From Actinomycetota bacterium (GTDB lineage Bacteria > Actinomycetota > Acidimicrobiia > IMCC26256 > PALSA-610): 5,058 bases of DNA. The stretch covers positions 1-5,058 of the forward strand of contig JAUZEM010000461.1 in the NCBI GenBank assembly GCA_030839005.1, given 5' to 3'. The notes beneath the pieces are model-generated. The model did not search any database, had not been told where the DNA came from, and was given only the letters and a program-made list of their open reading frames with translations. Of this stretch, positions 1 to 3,827 are shown piece by piece. Positions within the stretch are counted from its first letter, which is position 1; every line of letters starts with the position of its first letter. The position numbers were made by a program, and so were the translations under genes.

Positions 1-202
1 ATGGAAGGGCCGGCGCCCGCAGACGCGCGGCGTCGCGATGAACCCGGTCGACCACCCGCTCGGAGGCGGCGAAGGAAAGAGCTCCGGTGGCCGGCACCCG
101 GTGTCGCCGTGGGGCAAGCCCGAGGGCCGCACCCGCAAGAAGGGCAAGACGAGCGACAAGCTCATCATCCGCCGGCGTCGTACGCGCGGCGCACGGAGGT
201 AA
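1..202 (+). CDS. rplB: 50S ribosomal protein L2, C-terminal part (5' end outside window)
   Basis: Partial gene; the first complete codon is at position 2 and the stop TAA is at 200-202, leaving the last 66 residues. L2 is a core 50S protein that binds 23S rRNA near the peptidyl-transferase centre and the subunit interface. The fragment shows the family's C-terminal signature: GVAMNPVDHP, then GGGEGK, GRHPVSPWGKPEGRTRKKGK and a very basic end (SDKLIIRRRR). The histidine of the DHP motif, equivalent to the functionally important His229 of E. coli L2, is present at fragment residue 18. The next histidine of the common DHPHGGG form is Leu here (DHPLGGG). rpsS follows after 7 nt, and the L2 stop is fused to the rpsS SD (GGAGGTAA). 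Identification is secure from motif and synteny. Confidence 0.97.
   Translation, partial: WKGRRPQTRGVAMNPVDHPLGGGEGKSSGGRHPVSPWGKPEGRTRKKGKTSDKLIIRRRRTRGARR
195..200 (+). promoter_or_regulatory. Shine-Dalgarno site for rpsS
   Basis: GGAGGT lies 9 nt before the ATG at 210 and shares its last base with the TAA stop of rplB. It fixes the rpsS start: the same frame is open further upstream, but no better start and SD pair was seen. A ribosome terminating on rplB would sit on this site, so coupling is likely (inference). Confidence 0.8.
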
Positions 203-209
203 CACCCAC

Positions 210-488
210 ATGCCGCGTAGCTTGAAGAAGGGTCCGTTCATCGACGACCACCTTCGCGAGAAGGTGGATGCGATGAACGCGGCCGGCGACCGGAAGGTCA
301 TCAAGACCTGGTCGCGACGCAGCACGGTCACCCCCGACATGGTCGGTCACACGCTCGCGGTGCACGACGGTCGCAAGCACGTGCCGGTATACGTGACCGA
401 GGCGATGGTCGGCCACAAGCTCGGCGAGTTCGCGCCGACGCGGGTGTTCCGCTACCACGCGGGCCAAGAGCGATCGAGCCGGCGCTGA
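210..488 (+). CDS. rpsS: 30S ribosomal protein S19
   Basis: 92-aa product, the usual length for S19. S19 sits in the head of the 30S subunit, binds 16S rRNA with S13 and contributes to the inter-subunit bridge region. The sequence opens with the family N-terminus MPRSLKKGPFIDDHL and has the signature VHDGRKHVPVYVTE (residues 51-64) followed by MVGHKLGEFAPTR (66-78), nearly identical to other bacteria. The C-terminus (RYHAGQERSSRR) is short and basic. The start at 210 is set by GGAGGT and by the canonical N-terminus; an in-frame upstream ATG at 87 would only read through rplB and is not credible. The stop TGA shares its A with the ATG of rplV (TGATG), which indicates translational coupling. 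Confidence 0.98.
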   Translation: MPRSLKKGPFIDDHLREKVDAMNAAGDRKVIKTWSRRSTVTPDMVGHTLAVHDGRKHVPVYVTEAMVGHKLGEFAPTRVFRYHAGQERSSRR

Positions 489-1117
489 TGGCGAACACGA
501 CCACGAACCCCGGGGCGCGCGCCACGGTTCGGTACCTGCACACATCGCCGTACAAGGTCCGCCAAGTGCTCGACCTGGTGCGCGGGCTTCCCGTCGGTGA
601 CGCGGAGCGCAGGTTGCAGCTCTGCGAAAAAGACGCGGCCGGCGACGTCCTGAAGCTGCTCGGCTCGGCCATAGCCAACGCGGAGCACAACAACGCTTTG
701 CCGGCCGACGAGCTCTTCGTGGCGCTCGCGTGGGCCGACGAGGGTCCGACGCGCAAGCACGGCCAACCCCGCGCCCGCGGGCGCTACTTCCGGATCCGCA
801 AGCGGACGTCGCACGTGACGATCGTGCTCGAGCGCTTCGCGCTCGACGAGCTCGAGGTGCGGAGACGGCGCGAGGAGGCGACCGGACGCGGCGCGGCGGT
901 CGCACAACGCCGACGCGCCGAGCGAGTGCGGCGCTCGCGTGCCACCGCGCCCGAAACCGAGCCCGAAACCGAGTCCGACGAAGCGGCGCCCGACGTCGAG
1001 ATGGATGCCGTGGCGGTCGACGCCCCCGTCGACAGCGCGGTTGACGAGGTCGAGCCGATCGACGAGGTCACCGACACCGATACAGACGTTGCCGAGCCGG
1101 AAGCTGAGAAGGAATAG
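488..1117 (+). CDS. rplV: 50S ribosomal protein L22 with long acidic C-terminal extension
   Basis: 209 aa, against about 110-120 in most bacteria. L22 binds several 23S rRNA domains; its globular part lies at the polypeptide exit and its beta-hairpin lines the exit tunnel. Residues 12-115 are the L22 core: ATVRYLHTSPYKVRQVLDLV near the N-terminus, the SAIANAEHNN motif (60-69), and the hairpin plus final strand GPTRKHGQPRARGR...KRTSHVTIVLE (86-115). Residues about 121-152 form an Arg-rich linker. Residues 153-209 form an acidic, probably disordered tail with 23 Asp/Glu and one Lys, partly built from a PETE repeat. The tail keeps the high-GC codon use of the core and ends directly at the rpsC start, so it looks genuine rather than a frameshift. 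The start overlaps the rpsS stop. The tail's function is unknown to me. Confidence 0.96.
   Translation: MANTTTNPGARATVRYLHTSPYKVRQVLDLVRGLPVGDAERRLQLCEKDAAGDVLKLLGSAIANAEHNNALPADELFVALAWADEGPTRKHGQPRARGRYFRIRKRTSHVTIVLERFALDELEVRRRREEATGRGAAVAQRRRAERVRRSRATAPETEPETESDEAAPDVEMDAVAVDAPVDSAVDEVEPIDEVTDTDTDVAEPEAEKE
949..973 (+). repeat. Perfect 12-bp tandem duplication inside rplV
   Basis: CCCGAAACCGAG occurs twice back to back at 950-961 and 962-973; the preceding G also matches. In frame it encodes Pro-Glu-Thr-Glu twice (residues 155-162 of L22). It lies in the acidic tail and is consistent with replication-slippage growth of a low-complexity extension. Confidence 0.85.
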
Positions 1118-1119
1118 TC

Positions 1120-2061
1120 ATGGGTCAGAAAGTCAACCCGTACGGGTTCCGCCTCGGCATCACGACCGAGTGGAAGTCACGGTGGATCGCGGGCAAGAAG
1201 GAGTACCGCGAGTCGCTGATCGAGGACTGGAAGATCCGCGACTATCTGCGGCGTCAGCTCGAGCGCGCGGCCGTCAGCCGGGTCGAGATCGAGCGGACGG
1301 GCGACCGGCTGCGCATCGACGTGTACACCGCGCGACCGGGCATCGTGATCGGTCGCCGCGGTGCGGAAGCAGAACGGCTTCGGGAAGGGCTGCGCAAGAT
1401 CAGCGGCAACCCGAAGATTCAGTTCAATATCCAAGAGATCAAGCAGCCCGAGGTCGACGCGATGCTGCTCGCTCAGGGTGTCGCCGACCAGCTCACCGGG
1501 CGGGTGTCGTTCCGGCGCGCGATGAAGCGCGCGGTGCAGACCGCCATGAAGGCCGGCGCCCTCGGCGTGCGGGTGCAGTGCAGCGGTCGCCTGGGCGGCG
1601 CCGAGATGAGCCGCAAGGAGTGGTACCGCGAGGGACGAGTCCCCTTGCACACGTTGCGAGCCGACGTCGACTACGGCCTCGCTGAAGCGCGCACCACGTT
1701 CGGGCGCATCGGCGTGAAGGTCTGGATCTACAAGGGCGACATCCTCCCGTACAAGAGCGCGGTCGAGGACAAGATCGCGCGCGAGGCCGCGATGGCCGTG
1801 GGCGAGACCGCGGGCCAGCCCGGCGGTCGCCGGGTGGTCAGCGCGGGTGGTGGACGGCGGCGCAAAGCCGACGACGGCGAGCCCGTTCCGTCCACCGAGG
1901 GCACGACCGACGCCGGCGACGGGGGCGAGGACCTTCCCGCGAAGCCGTTGCTCGGCGAGGCCGACCCCGAGCTCGAGCGGCTCCTCGCAGAAGAGGAAGA
2001 GATCGAGCGCCGTACGCGTGAGCACCACGAGACCCCTCACTTCCGCGGCGGCGAGGAGTAG
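1120..2061 (+). CDS. rpsC: 30S ribosomal protein S3 with C-terminal extension
   Basis: 313 aa; E. coli S3 has about 233. S3 sits in the 30S head at the mRNA entry channel and contributes to mRNA helicase activity. The N-terminus MGQKVNPYGFRLGI is canonical. A type-2 KH domain carries the GxxG-type loop in GIVIGRRG (residues 74-81). FRRAMKRAV (131-139) keeps the two Arg and the Lys equivalent to the entry-channel residues Arg131, Arg132 and Lys135 of E. coli. The C-terminal S3 domain follows with SGRLGGAEMSRKEWYREGRV (155-174), PLHTLRADVDYG and GVKVWIYKGDILP, ending near residue 211. Residues 212-313 are extra: a Gly/Arg-rich patch (GGRRVVSAGGGRRRK), an Asp/Gly-rich stretch, and a charged probable helix around DPELERLLAEEEEIERR. 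The gene starts 2 nt after rplV, with a GAAGGA-like SD inside the rplV end. Confidence 0.97.
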   Translation: MGQKVNPYGFRLGITTEWKSRWIAGKKEYRESLIEDWKIRDYLRRQLERAAVSRVEIERTGDRLRIDVYTARPGIVIGRRGAEAERLREGLRKISGNPKIQFNIQEIKQPEVDAMLLAQGVADQLTGRVSFRRAMKRAVQTAMKAGALGVRVQCSGRLGGAEMSRKEWYREGRVPLHTLRADVDYGLAEARTTFGRIGVKVWIYKGDILPYKSAVEDKIAREAAMAVGETAGQPGGRRVVSAGGGRRRKADDGEPVPSTEGTTDAGDGGEDLPAKPLLGEADPELERLLAEEEEIERRTREHHETPHFRGGEE

Positions 2062-2069
2062 TCGACACG

Positions 2070-2486
2070 ATGTTGATGCCCCGCAAGGTTCGTCACCGGA
2101 AGACGCAACGAGGTCGGCTGACCGGCATGGCCAAGGGTGGGACGCGGCTCGCCTTCGGCGAATTCGGTATACAGGCGTTGGAGCCGGGCTGGCTGACGAA
2201 CCGCCAGATCGAAGCCGCTCGTATCGCGATGACGCGCCACATCAAGCGCGGCGGCAAGGTGTGGATCAACGTCTTTCCCGACAAGCCGGTCACACAGAAG
2301 CCTGCCGAGACGCGCATGGGTTCGGGCAAGGGCAATCCCGAGAAATGGGTCGCCGTCGTGAAACCGGGCCGAGTGCTCTTCGAGCTCTCCGGTGTGCCGG
2401 AACCGATTGCTCGCGAGGCGATGCGGCTGGCCATTCACAAGCTTCCGATGCGCGCGCGCTTCATCGTGCGCGAGGAAGAGGTGTAG
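2070..2486 (+). CDS. rplP: 50S ribosomal protein L16
   Basis: 138 aa, the normal length. L16 binds 23S rRNA near the A site and the GTPase-associated centre of the 50S subunit and is a late-assembly protein. The N-terminus MLMPRKVRHRKTQRGR, the block FGIQALEPGWLTNRQIEAAR (residues 32-51), and the PVTQKPAETRMGSGKGNPE block are family hallmarks. Arg82 in this last block corresponds to E. coli Arg81, the residue hydroxylated by YcfD/RoxA in that species; whether it is modified here is unknown. The C-terminal segment ELSGVPEPIAREAMRLAIHKLP is also typical. The first of two nearby ATGs (2070) is chosen because it gives the usual ML-P start. The SD GAGGAG (2053-2058) lies at the end of rpsC, 8 nt of spacer separate the genes, and rpmC follows after 2 nt. 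Confidence 0.98.
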   Translation: MLMPRKVRHRKTQRGRLTGMAKGGTRLAFGEFGIQALEPGWLTNRQIEAARIAMTRHIKRGGKVWINVFPDKPVTQKPAETRMGSGKGNPEKWVAVVKPGRVLFELSGVPEPIAREAMRLAIHKLPMRARFIVREEEV

Positions 2487-2488
2487 TG

Positions 2489-2710
2489 ATGACCAAGCCC
2501 GACGAGTTGCGCGAGTTGACCGACGAGACGCTCGTCGACCGCCTTTCGGAGGCCAAGCAGGAGCTGTGGAAGCGGCGTCTCGATCTTGCGACGGGCCAGC
2601 TCGACGGCACCTCGGAGATCACGAACTACAAGCGCGAGATCGCGCGCATCCACACCTTGATGCGTGAGCGCGAGATCTTGGCGCACGAAGCCGATCGGCG
2701 GGAGGCCTGA
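2489..2710 (+). CDS. rpmC: 50S ribosomal protein L29
   Basis: 73 aa, typical for L29, a small two-helix protein at the exit-tunnel rim beside L23, where nascent-chain factors dock. The product has the antiparallel helical layout of the family: DELRELTDETLVDRLSEAKQ as helix 1, the LATGQLDGTSEI connection (residues 33-44; LATGQL is the signature), and the second helix KREIARIHTLMREREI (48-63). The usual ELFNLRFQ-like segment reads ELWKRRLD, a modest divergence. The frame is open far upstream through rpsC and rplP, but those codons are shadow; the ATG at 2489, 2 nt after the rplP stop and preceded by a GAGGAAGAGG purine run, gives the canonical length. The stop TGA overlaps an ATG (TGATG at 2708-2712) that would normally start rpsQ. 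Confidence 0.97.
   Translation: MTKPDELRELTDETLVDRLSEAKQELWKRRLDLATGQLDGTSEITNYKREIARIHTLMREREILAHEADRREA
2701..2705 (+). promoter_or_regulatory. Shine-Dalgarno site before the ATG at 2710
   Basis: GGAGG ends 4 nt before the ATG that overlaps the rpmC stop. It supports real initiation at 2710, even though that frame stops after 17 codons. This is the main reason to think 2710 is the ancestral rpsQ start. Confidence 0.65.
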
Positions 2711-2763
2711 TGGCCGAAGACATGACCACGAACGACAGCGCCACGAACGACGAGAACGAGTAG
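2710..2763 (+). other. 17-codon leader ORF, in frame with rpsQ and ended by TAG
   Basis: Reads MAEDMTTNDSATNDENE and then TAG at 2761-2763. It has a good SD and the same TGATG junction as two other gene pairs in this cluster. The composition (Asn, Thr, Asp, Glu) and the MAE start resemble the variable N-terminal extensions of actinobacterial S17. Directly after the TAG the same frame continues RSNARKVREG, which matches the S17 segment preceding its first beta strand. So this is either the N-terminus of S17 cut off by one nonsense change or sequencing error, or a true leader peptide whose translation delivers ribosomes to an internal rpsQ start. TAG serves as the stop for five other genes here, so stop-codon reassignment is not a sensible explanation. 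Confidence 0.6.
2726..2751 (+). repeat. 11-bp direct repeat, period 15
   Basis: CCACGAACGAC occurs at 2726-2736 and again at 2741-2751. The period is 15 bases (five codons) and the repeat encodes Thr-Asn-Asp twice in the leader before the amber codon. It is consistent with slippage in a low-constraint N-terminal extension. Confidence 0.75.
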
Positions 2764-2781
2764 CGGTCGAACGCCCGGAAG

Positions 2782-3015
2782 GTGCGGGAGGGCATCGCGG
2801 TGGCCACGAAGATGGACAAGACCGTGGTGGTCGCGGTCGTCGACCGCGTTCGCCACCGCCGCTACCAGAAGACGATGCAGCGCACGAAGCGGCTCTACGC
2901 ACACGACGAGACCAACGACGTGCGCGAGGGCGATCGTGTGCGCGTGGCCGAGACTCGTCGGCTCTCGAAGCAGAAGCGCTGGCGCGTCGTCGAAGTCCTG
3001 GAGAGAGCGCGATGA
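2782..3015 (+). CDS. rpsQ: 30S ribosomal protein S17 (start uncertain; upstream in-frame TAG)
   Basis: 77 aa from GTG 2782; E. coli S17 is 84 aa. S17 is an OB-fold primary binder of 16S rRNA, needed early in 30S assembly. Visible family features are TKMDKTVVVAV (residues 9-19), YAHDETND (39-46), GDRVRVAETR (50-59), and the C-terminal LSKQKRWRVVEVLERA. Departures from consensus include ATKM for SDKM, HRRYQK for HPxYGK and ETRRLS for ETRPLS. Start choice is difficult. ATG 2710 is ideally placed but blocked by TAG 2761. GTG 2782 keeps the most S17 sequence, yet the nearest SD-like run (GGAAG, 2777-2781) abuts it. GTG 2800 has GGGAGGG 7 nt upstream but would lose part of the first strand. The family assignment is firm; the N-terminus is not. 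rplN follows after an unusually long 135-nt spacer. Confidence 0.9.
   Translation: MREGIAVATKMDKTVVVAVVDRVRHRRYQKTMQRTKRLYAHDETNDVREGDRVRVAETRRLSKQKRWRVVEVLERAR
2786..2792 (+). promoter_or_regulatory. Possible internal Shine-Dalgarno site for a downstream S17 start
   Basis: GGGAGGG lies 7 nt before the in-frame GTG at 2800 (encoding MATKMDKT). If the TAG at 2761 is real, this is the best spaced initiation signal after it. The resulting protein would be 71 aa and lack the first residues of the S17 OB fold, so the site may simply be coding sequence. Confidence 0.35.
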
Positions 3016-3140
3016 ACTCACGTGATTTTGACGCGGTGAGCGCAGCGCAGCGGAGCGAACTCGCCAGCAAGCGAACGGCCGCGGGCCGGGTATCCCGGCC
3101 CGCAGTGAGCGCGCGCATGAACATCGAGCGTGCCAGATGA
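3012..3140 (+). CDS. Hypothetical 42-aa ORF in the rpsQ-rplN spacer
   Basis: Starts at an ATG overlapping the rpsQ stop (ATGA, 3012-3015) and ends with TGA at 3138-3140, 11 nt before rplN. The product is small, basic and rich in Ala, Ser and Arg (MNSRDFDAVSAAQRSELASK at the start, MNIERAR at the end). I recognise no domain, signal peptide or membrane segment. It is not a standard member of this operon. The DNA beneath it is repetitive and includes a perfect hairpin (3081-3103), so the open frame may be a by-product of GC-rich repeats lacking stops. The SD-like sequence ahead of the ATG is weak (GGAGAGAG, 3000-3007). It could still be translated by termination-reinitiation after rpsQ and carry ribosomes across the spacer. 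Coding status is doubtful. Confidence 0.25.
   Translation: MNSRDFDAVSAAQRSELASKRTAAGRVSRPAVSARMNIERAR
3039..3058 (+). repeat. 5-bp tandem repeat, four units
   Basis: AGCGC AGCGC AGCGG AGCGA run head to tail in the rpsQ-rplN spacer. The octamer GTGAGCGC, at the left edge of this array (3036-3043), recurs at 3105-3112 on the other side of the hairpin. This gives the spacer a repeat-hairpin-repeat layout unlike the surrounding codons. Confidence 0.7.
3081..3103 (+). other. Perfect GC-rich hairpin at the S10/spc boundary
   Basis: GCGGGCCGGG (3081-3090), a TAT loop, then CCCGGCCCGC (3094-3103) form a perfect 10-bp stem. The stem is entirely G-C pairs and would be very stable in RNA. It lies 65 nt after the rpsQ stop and 47 nt before rplN. 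No T-run follows (AGTGAGCGCG), so it is not a canonical intrinsic terminator. It could be a U-less terminator or attenuator, an mRNA-processing or stability element, or the core of a dispersed REP-like repeat. The inverted repeat itself is certain; its role is not. Confidence 0.7.
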
Positions 3141-3143
3141 ATG

Positions 3144-3149
3144 AGGAAG
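3144..3149 (+). promoter_or_regulatory. Shine-Dalgarno-like site for rplN, closely spaced
   Basis: AGGAAG precedes the ATG at 3151 with only 1 nt between (3 nt if AGGA is taken as the core). This is shorter than at the other genes here, but the protein start is canonical, so the ATG is not in doubt. Initiation may be relatively weak or depend on ribosomes arriving from upstream (inference). Confidence 0.5.
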
Positions 3150-3150
3150 C

Positions 3151-3519
3151 ATGATCCAGCAGGAGTCGCGGCTGAGGGTCGCCGACAACTCGGGCGCGCG
3201 CGAGGTGCTCTGCATCAAGGTCCTCGGCGGAACGCGTCGGCGGTACGCGAGTATCGGCGACGTCTTCGTCGCGACCGTGAAGGACGCGGTGCCGGGAGCA
3301 TCGGTGAAGAAGGGCGACGTCGTGAAGTGCGTCGTCGTGCGAACGAAGAAGGAGAAGCGACGTCCCGACGGCAGCTACATCCGCTTCGACGAGAATGCCG
3401 CCGTTTTGATCAACGACCAGATGCAGCCACGAGGCACCCGCATCTTCGGTCCGGTCGGACGCGAGCTGCGCGACCGCCGCTTCATGCGGATCGTGTCGCT
3501 CGCGCCGGAGGTGCTGTAG
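3151..3519 (+). CDS. rplN: 50S ribosomal protein L14
   Basis: 122 aa, exactly the usual bacterial length, with no insertions. L14 is a beta-barrel protein on the subunit-interface face of the 50S subunit, contacting 23S rRNA, L19 and 16S rRNA helix 14; it is also the docking site of the silencing factor RsfS. The N-terminus MIQQESRLRVADNSGAREVL is canonical, followed by CIKVLGG (residues 21-27), KKGDVVKCVVVRTKK (53-67), RRPDGSYIRFDENAAVLIN, GTRIFGPVGREL (95-106) and the exact C-terminal ending SLAPEVL. In E. coli this is the first gene of the spc operon, and here too it follows the longest spacer in the window. rplX starts 2 nt downstream, with its SD (GGAGGT, 3507-3512) inside this gene. Confidence 0.99.
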   Translation: MIQQESRLRVADNSGAREVLCIKVLGGTRRRYASIGDVFVATVKDAVPGASVKKGDVVKCVVVRTKKEKRRPDGSYIRFDENAAVLINDQMQPRGTRIFGPVGRELRDRRFMRIVSLAPEVL

Positions 3520-3521
3520 CG

Positions 3522-3827
3522 ATGAAAGTGAAAAAAGGTGACGAGGTCGTCGTGCTCGCGGGGAAGGACGTCGGCCGGCGCGGCACGATCACCCGCGTCA
3601 TCCGCGGCGCCGACAAGGTGATCGTCGACGGCGTGAACATGGTGAAGCGGCACACGAAGCCCCGCGGCCAGGTGATGCAAGGTGGCATCATCGACAAGGA
3701 GATGCCGATCCACGTCTCGAACGTGGCGTTGTGGTGCAAAGAGTGTGGCGCGACACGCATCGGCTACCGCTTCGCCGACGACGGTGAGAAGCACCGGATC
3801 TGTCGCAAATGCGGAGGTGAGGTCTGA
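3522..3827 (+). CDS. rplX: 50S ribosomal protein L24 with four-cysteine (zinc ribbon-like) C-terminus
   Basis: 101 aa, normal for bacterial L24. L24 is an assembly initiator that binds the 5' region of 23S rRNA and lies near the tunnel exit. A KOW motif occupies the N-terminus (VKKGDEVVVLAGKDVGRRG, residues 3-21), followed by VDGVNMVKRHTKP (35-47) and GGIIDKEMPIHVSNVAL (54-70). The C-terminal part holds two CxxC pairs, Cys72/Cys75 and Cys94/Cys97, flanking GYRFADDGEKHRI; this spacing suits a small zinc ribbon. Several bacterial lineages have this C+ form, whereas in many others, including mycobacteria as I recall them, the cysteines are lost. Zinc binding is inferred. The stop TGA shares its A with the rplE ATG, and GGAGGT (3813-3818), which codes part of the CGGEV end, serves as the rplE SD. 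Confidence 0.97.
   Translation: MKVKKGDEVVVLAGKDVGRRGTITRVIRGADKVIVDGVNMVKRHTKPRGQVMQGGIIDKEMPIHVSNVALWCKECGATRIGYRFADDGEKHRICRKCGGEV
3813..3818 (+). promoter_or_regulatory. Shine-Dalgarno site for rplE inside the rplX 3' end
   Basis: GGAGGT is 8 nt before the ATG at 3827. It is embedded in the codons for the Gly-Gly-Glu-Val end of L24, so one stretch both ends one protein and recruits ribosomes for the next. With the TGATG overlap it supports coupled L24-L5 synthesis. Confidence 0.8.

Noticed and set aside
165..905. 246-codon minus-strand ORF
   Set aside because: Lies opposite rpsS and rplV; Arg/Ala/Pro-rich with no recognisable domain. Typical antisense shadow of GC-rich codons.
1177..2040. 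287-codon minus-strand ORF opposite rpsC
   Set aside because: Arises because third-position G/C bias removes stops on the opposite strand; no independent domain or SD support, and rpsC is unambiguous.
1847..2488. Long upstream extension of the rpmC frame through rpsC and rplP
   Set aside because: The rpmC product from 2489 has canonical length and start; upstream residues are Arg/Ala/Ser-rich frame shadow.
2710..3015. Amber codon reassigned to an amino acid (alternative code)
   Set aside because: rplV, rpsC, rplP, rplN and rpsH all end at TAG with normal lengths, so TAG works as a stop here.
3018..3025. TCACGTGA palindrome as a regulator operator
   Set aside because: A single 8-bp palindrome just after the rpsQ stop, expected by chance at times; no second site or promoter nearby.
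3028..3060. TTGACG as a -35 element of an spc promoter
   Set aside because: No -10-like TANNNT at suitable spacing; the region downstream is AGCGn repeat sequence.
3081..3110. Canonical rho-independent terminator
   Set aside because: The hairpin is strong, but the sequence after it is AGTGAGC with no T-run, and co-directional essential genes follow.
3141..3521. Upstream extension of the rplX frame from ATG 3141
   Set aside because: It would run out of frame through all of rplN; rplX has its own SD and canonical MKVKKGD start at 3522.
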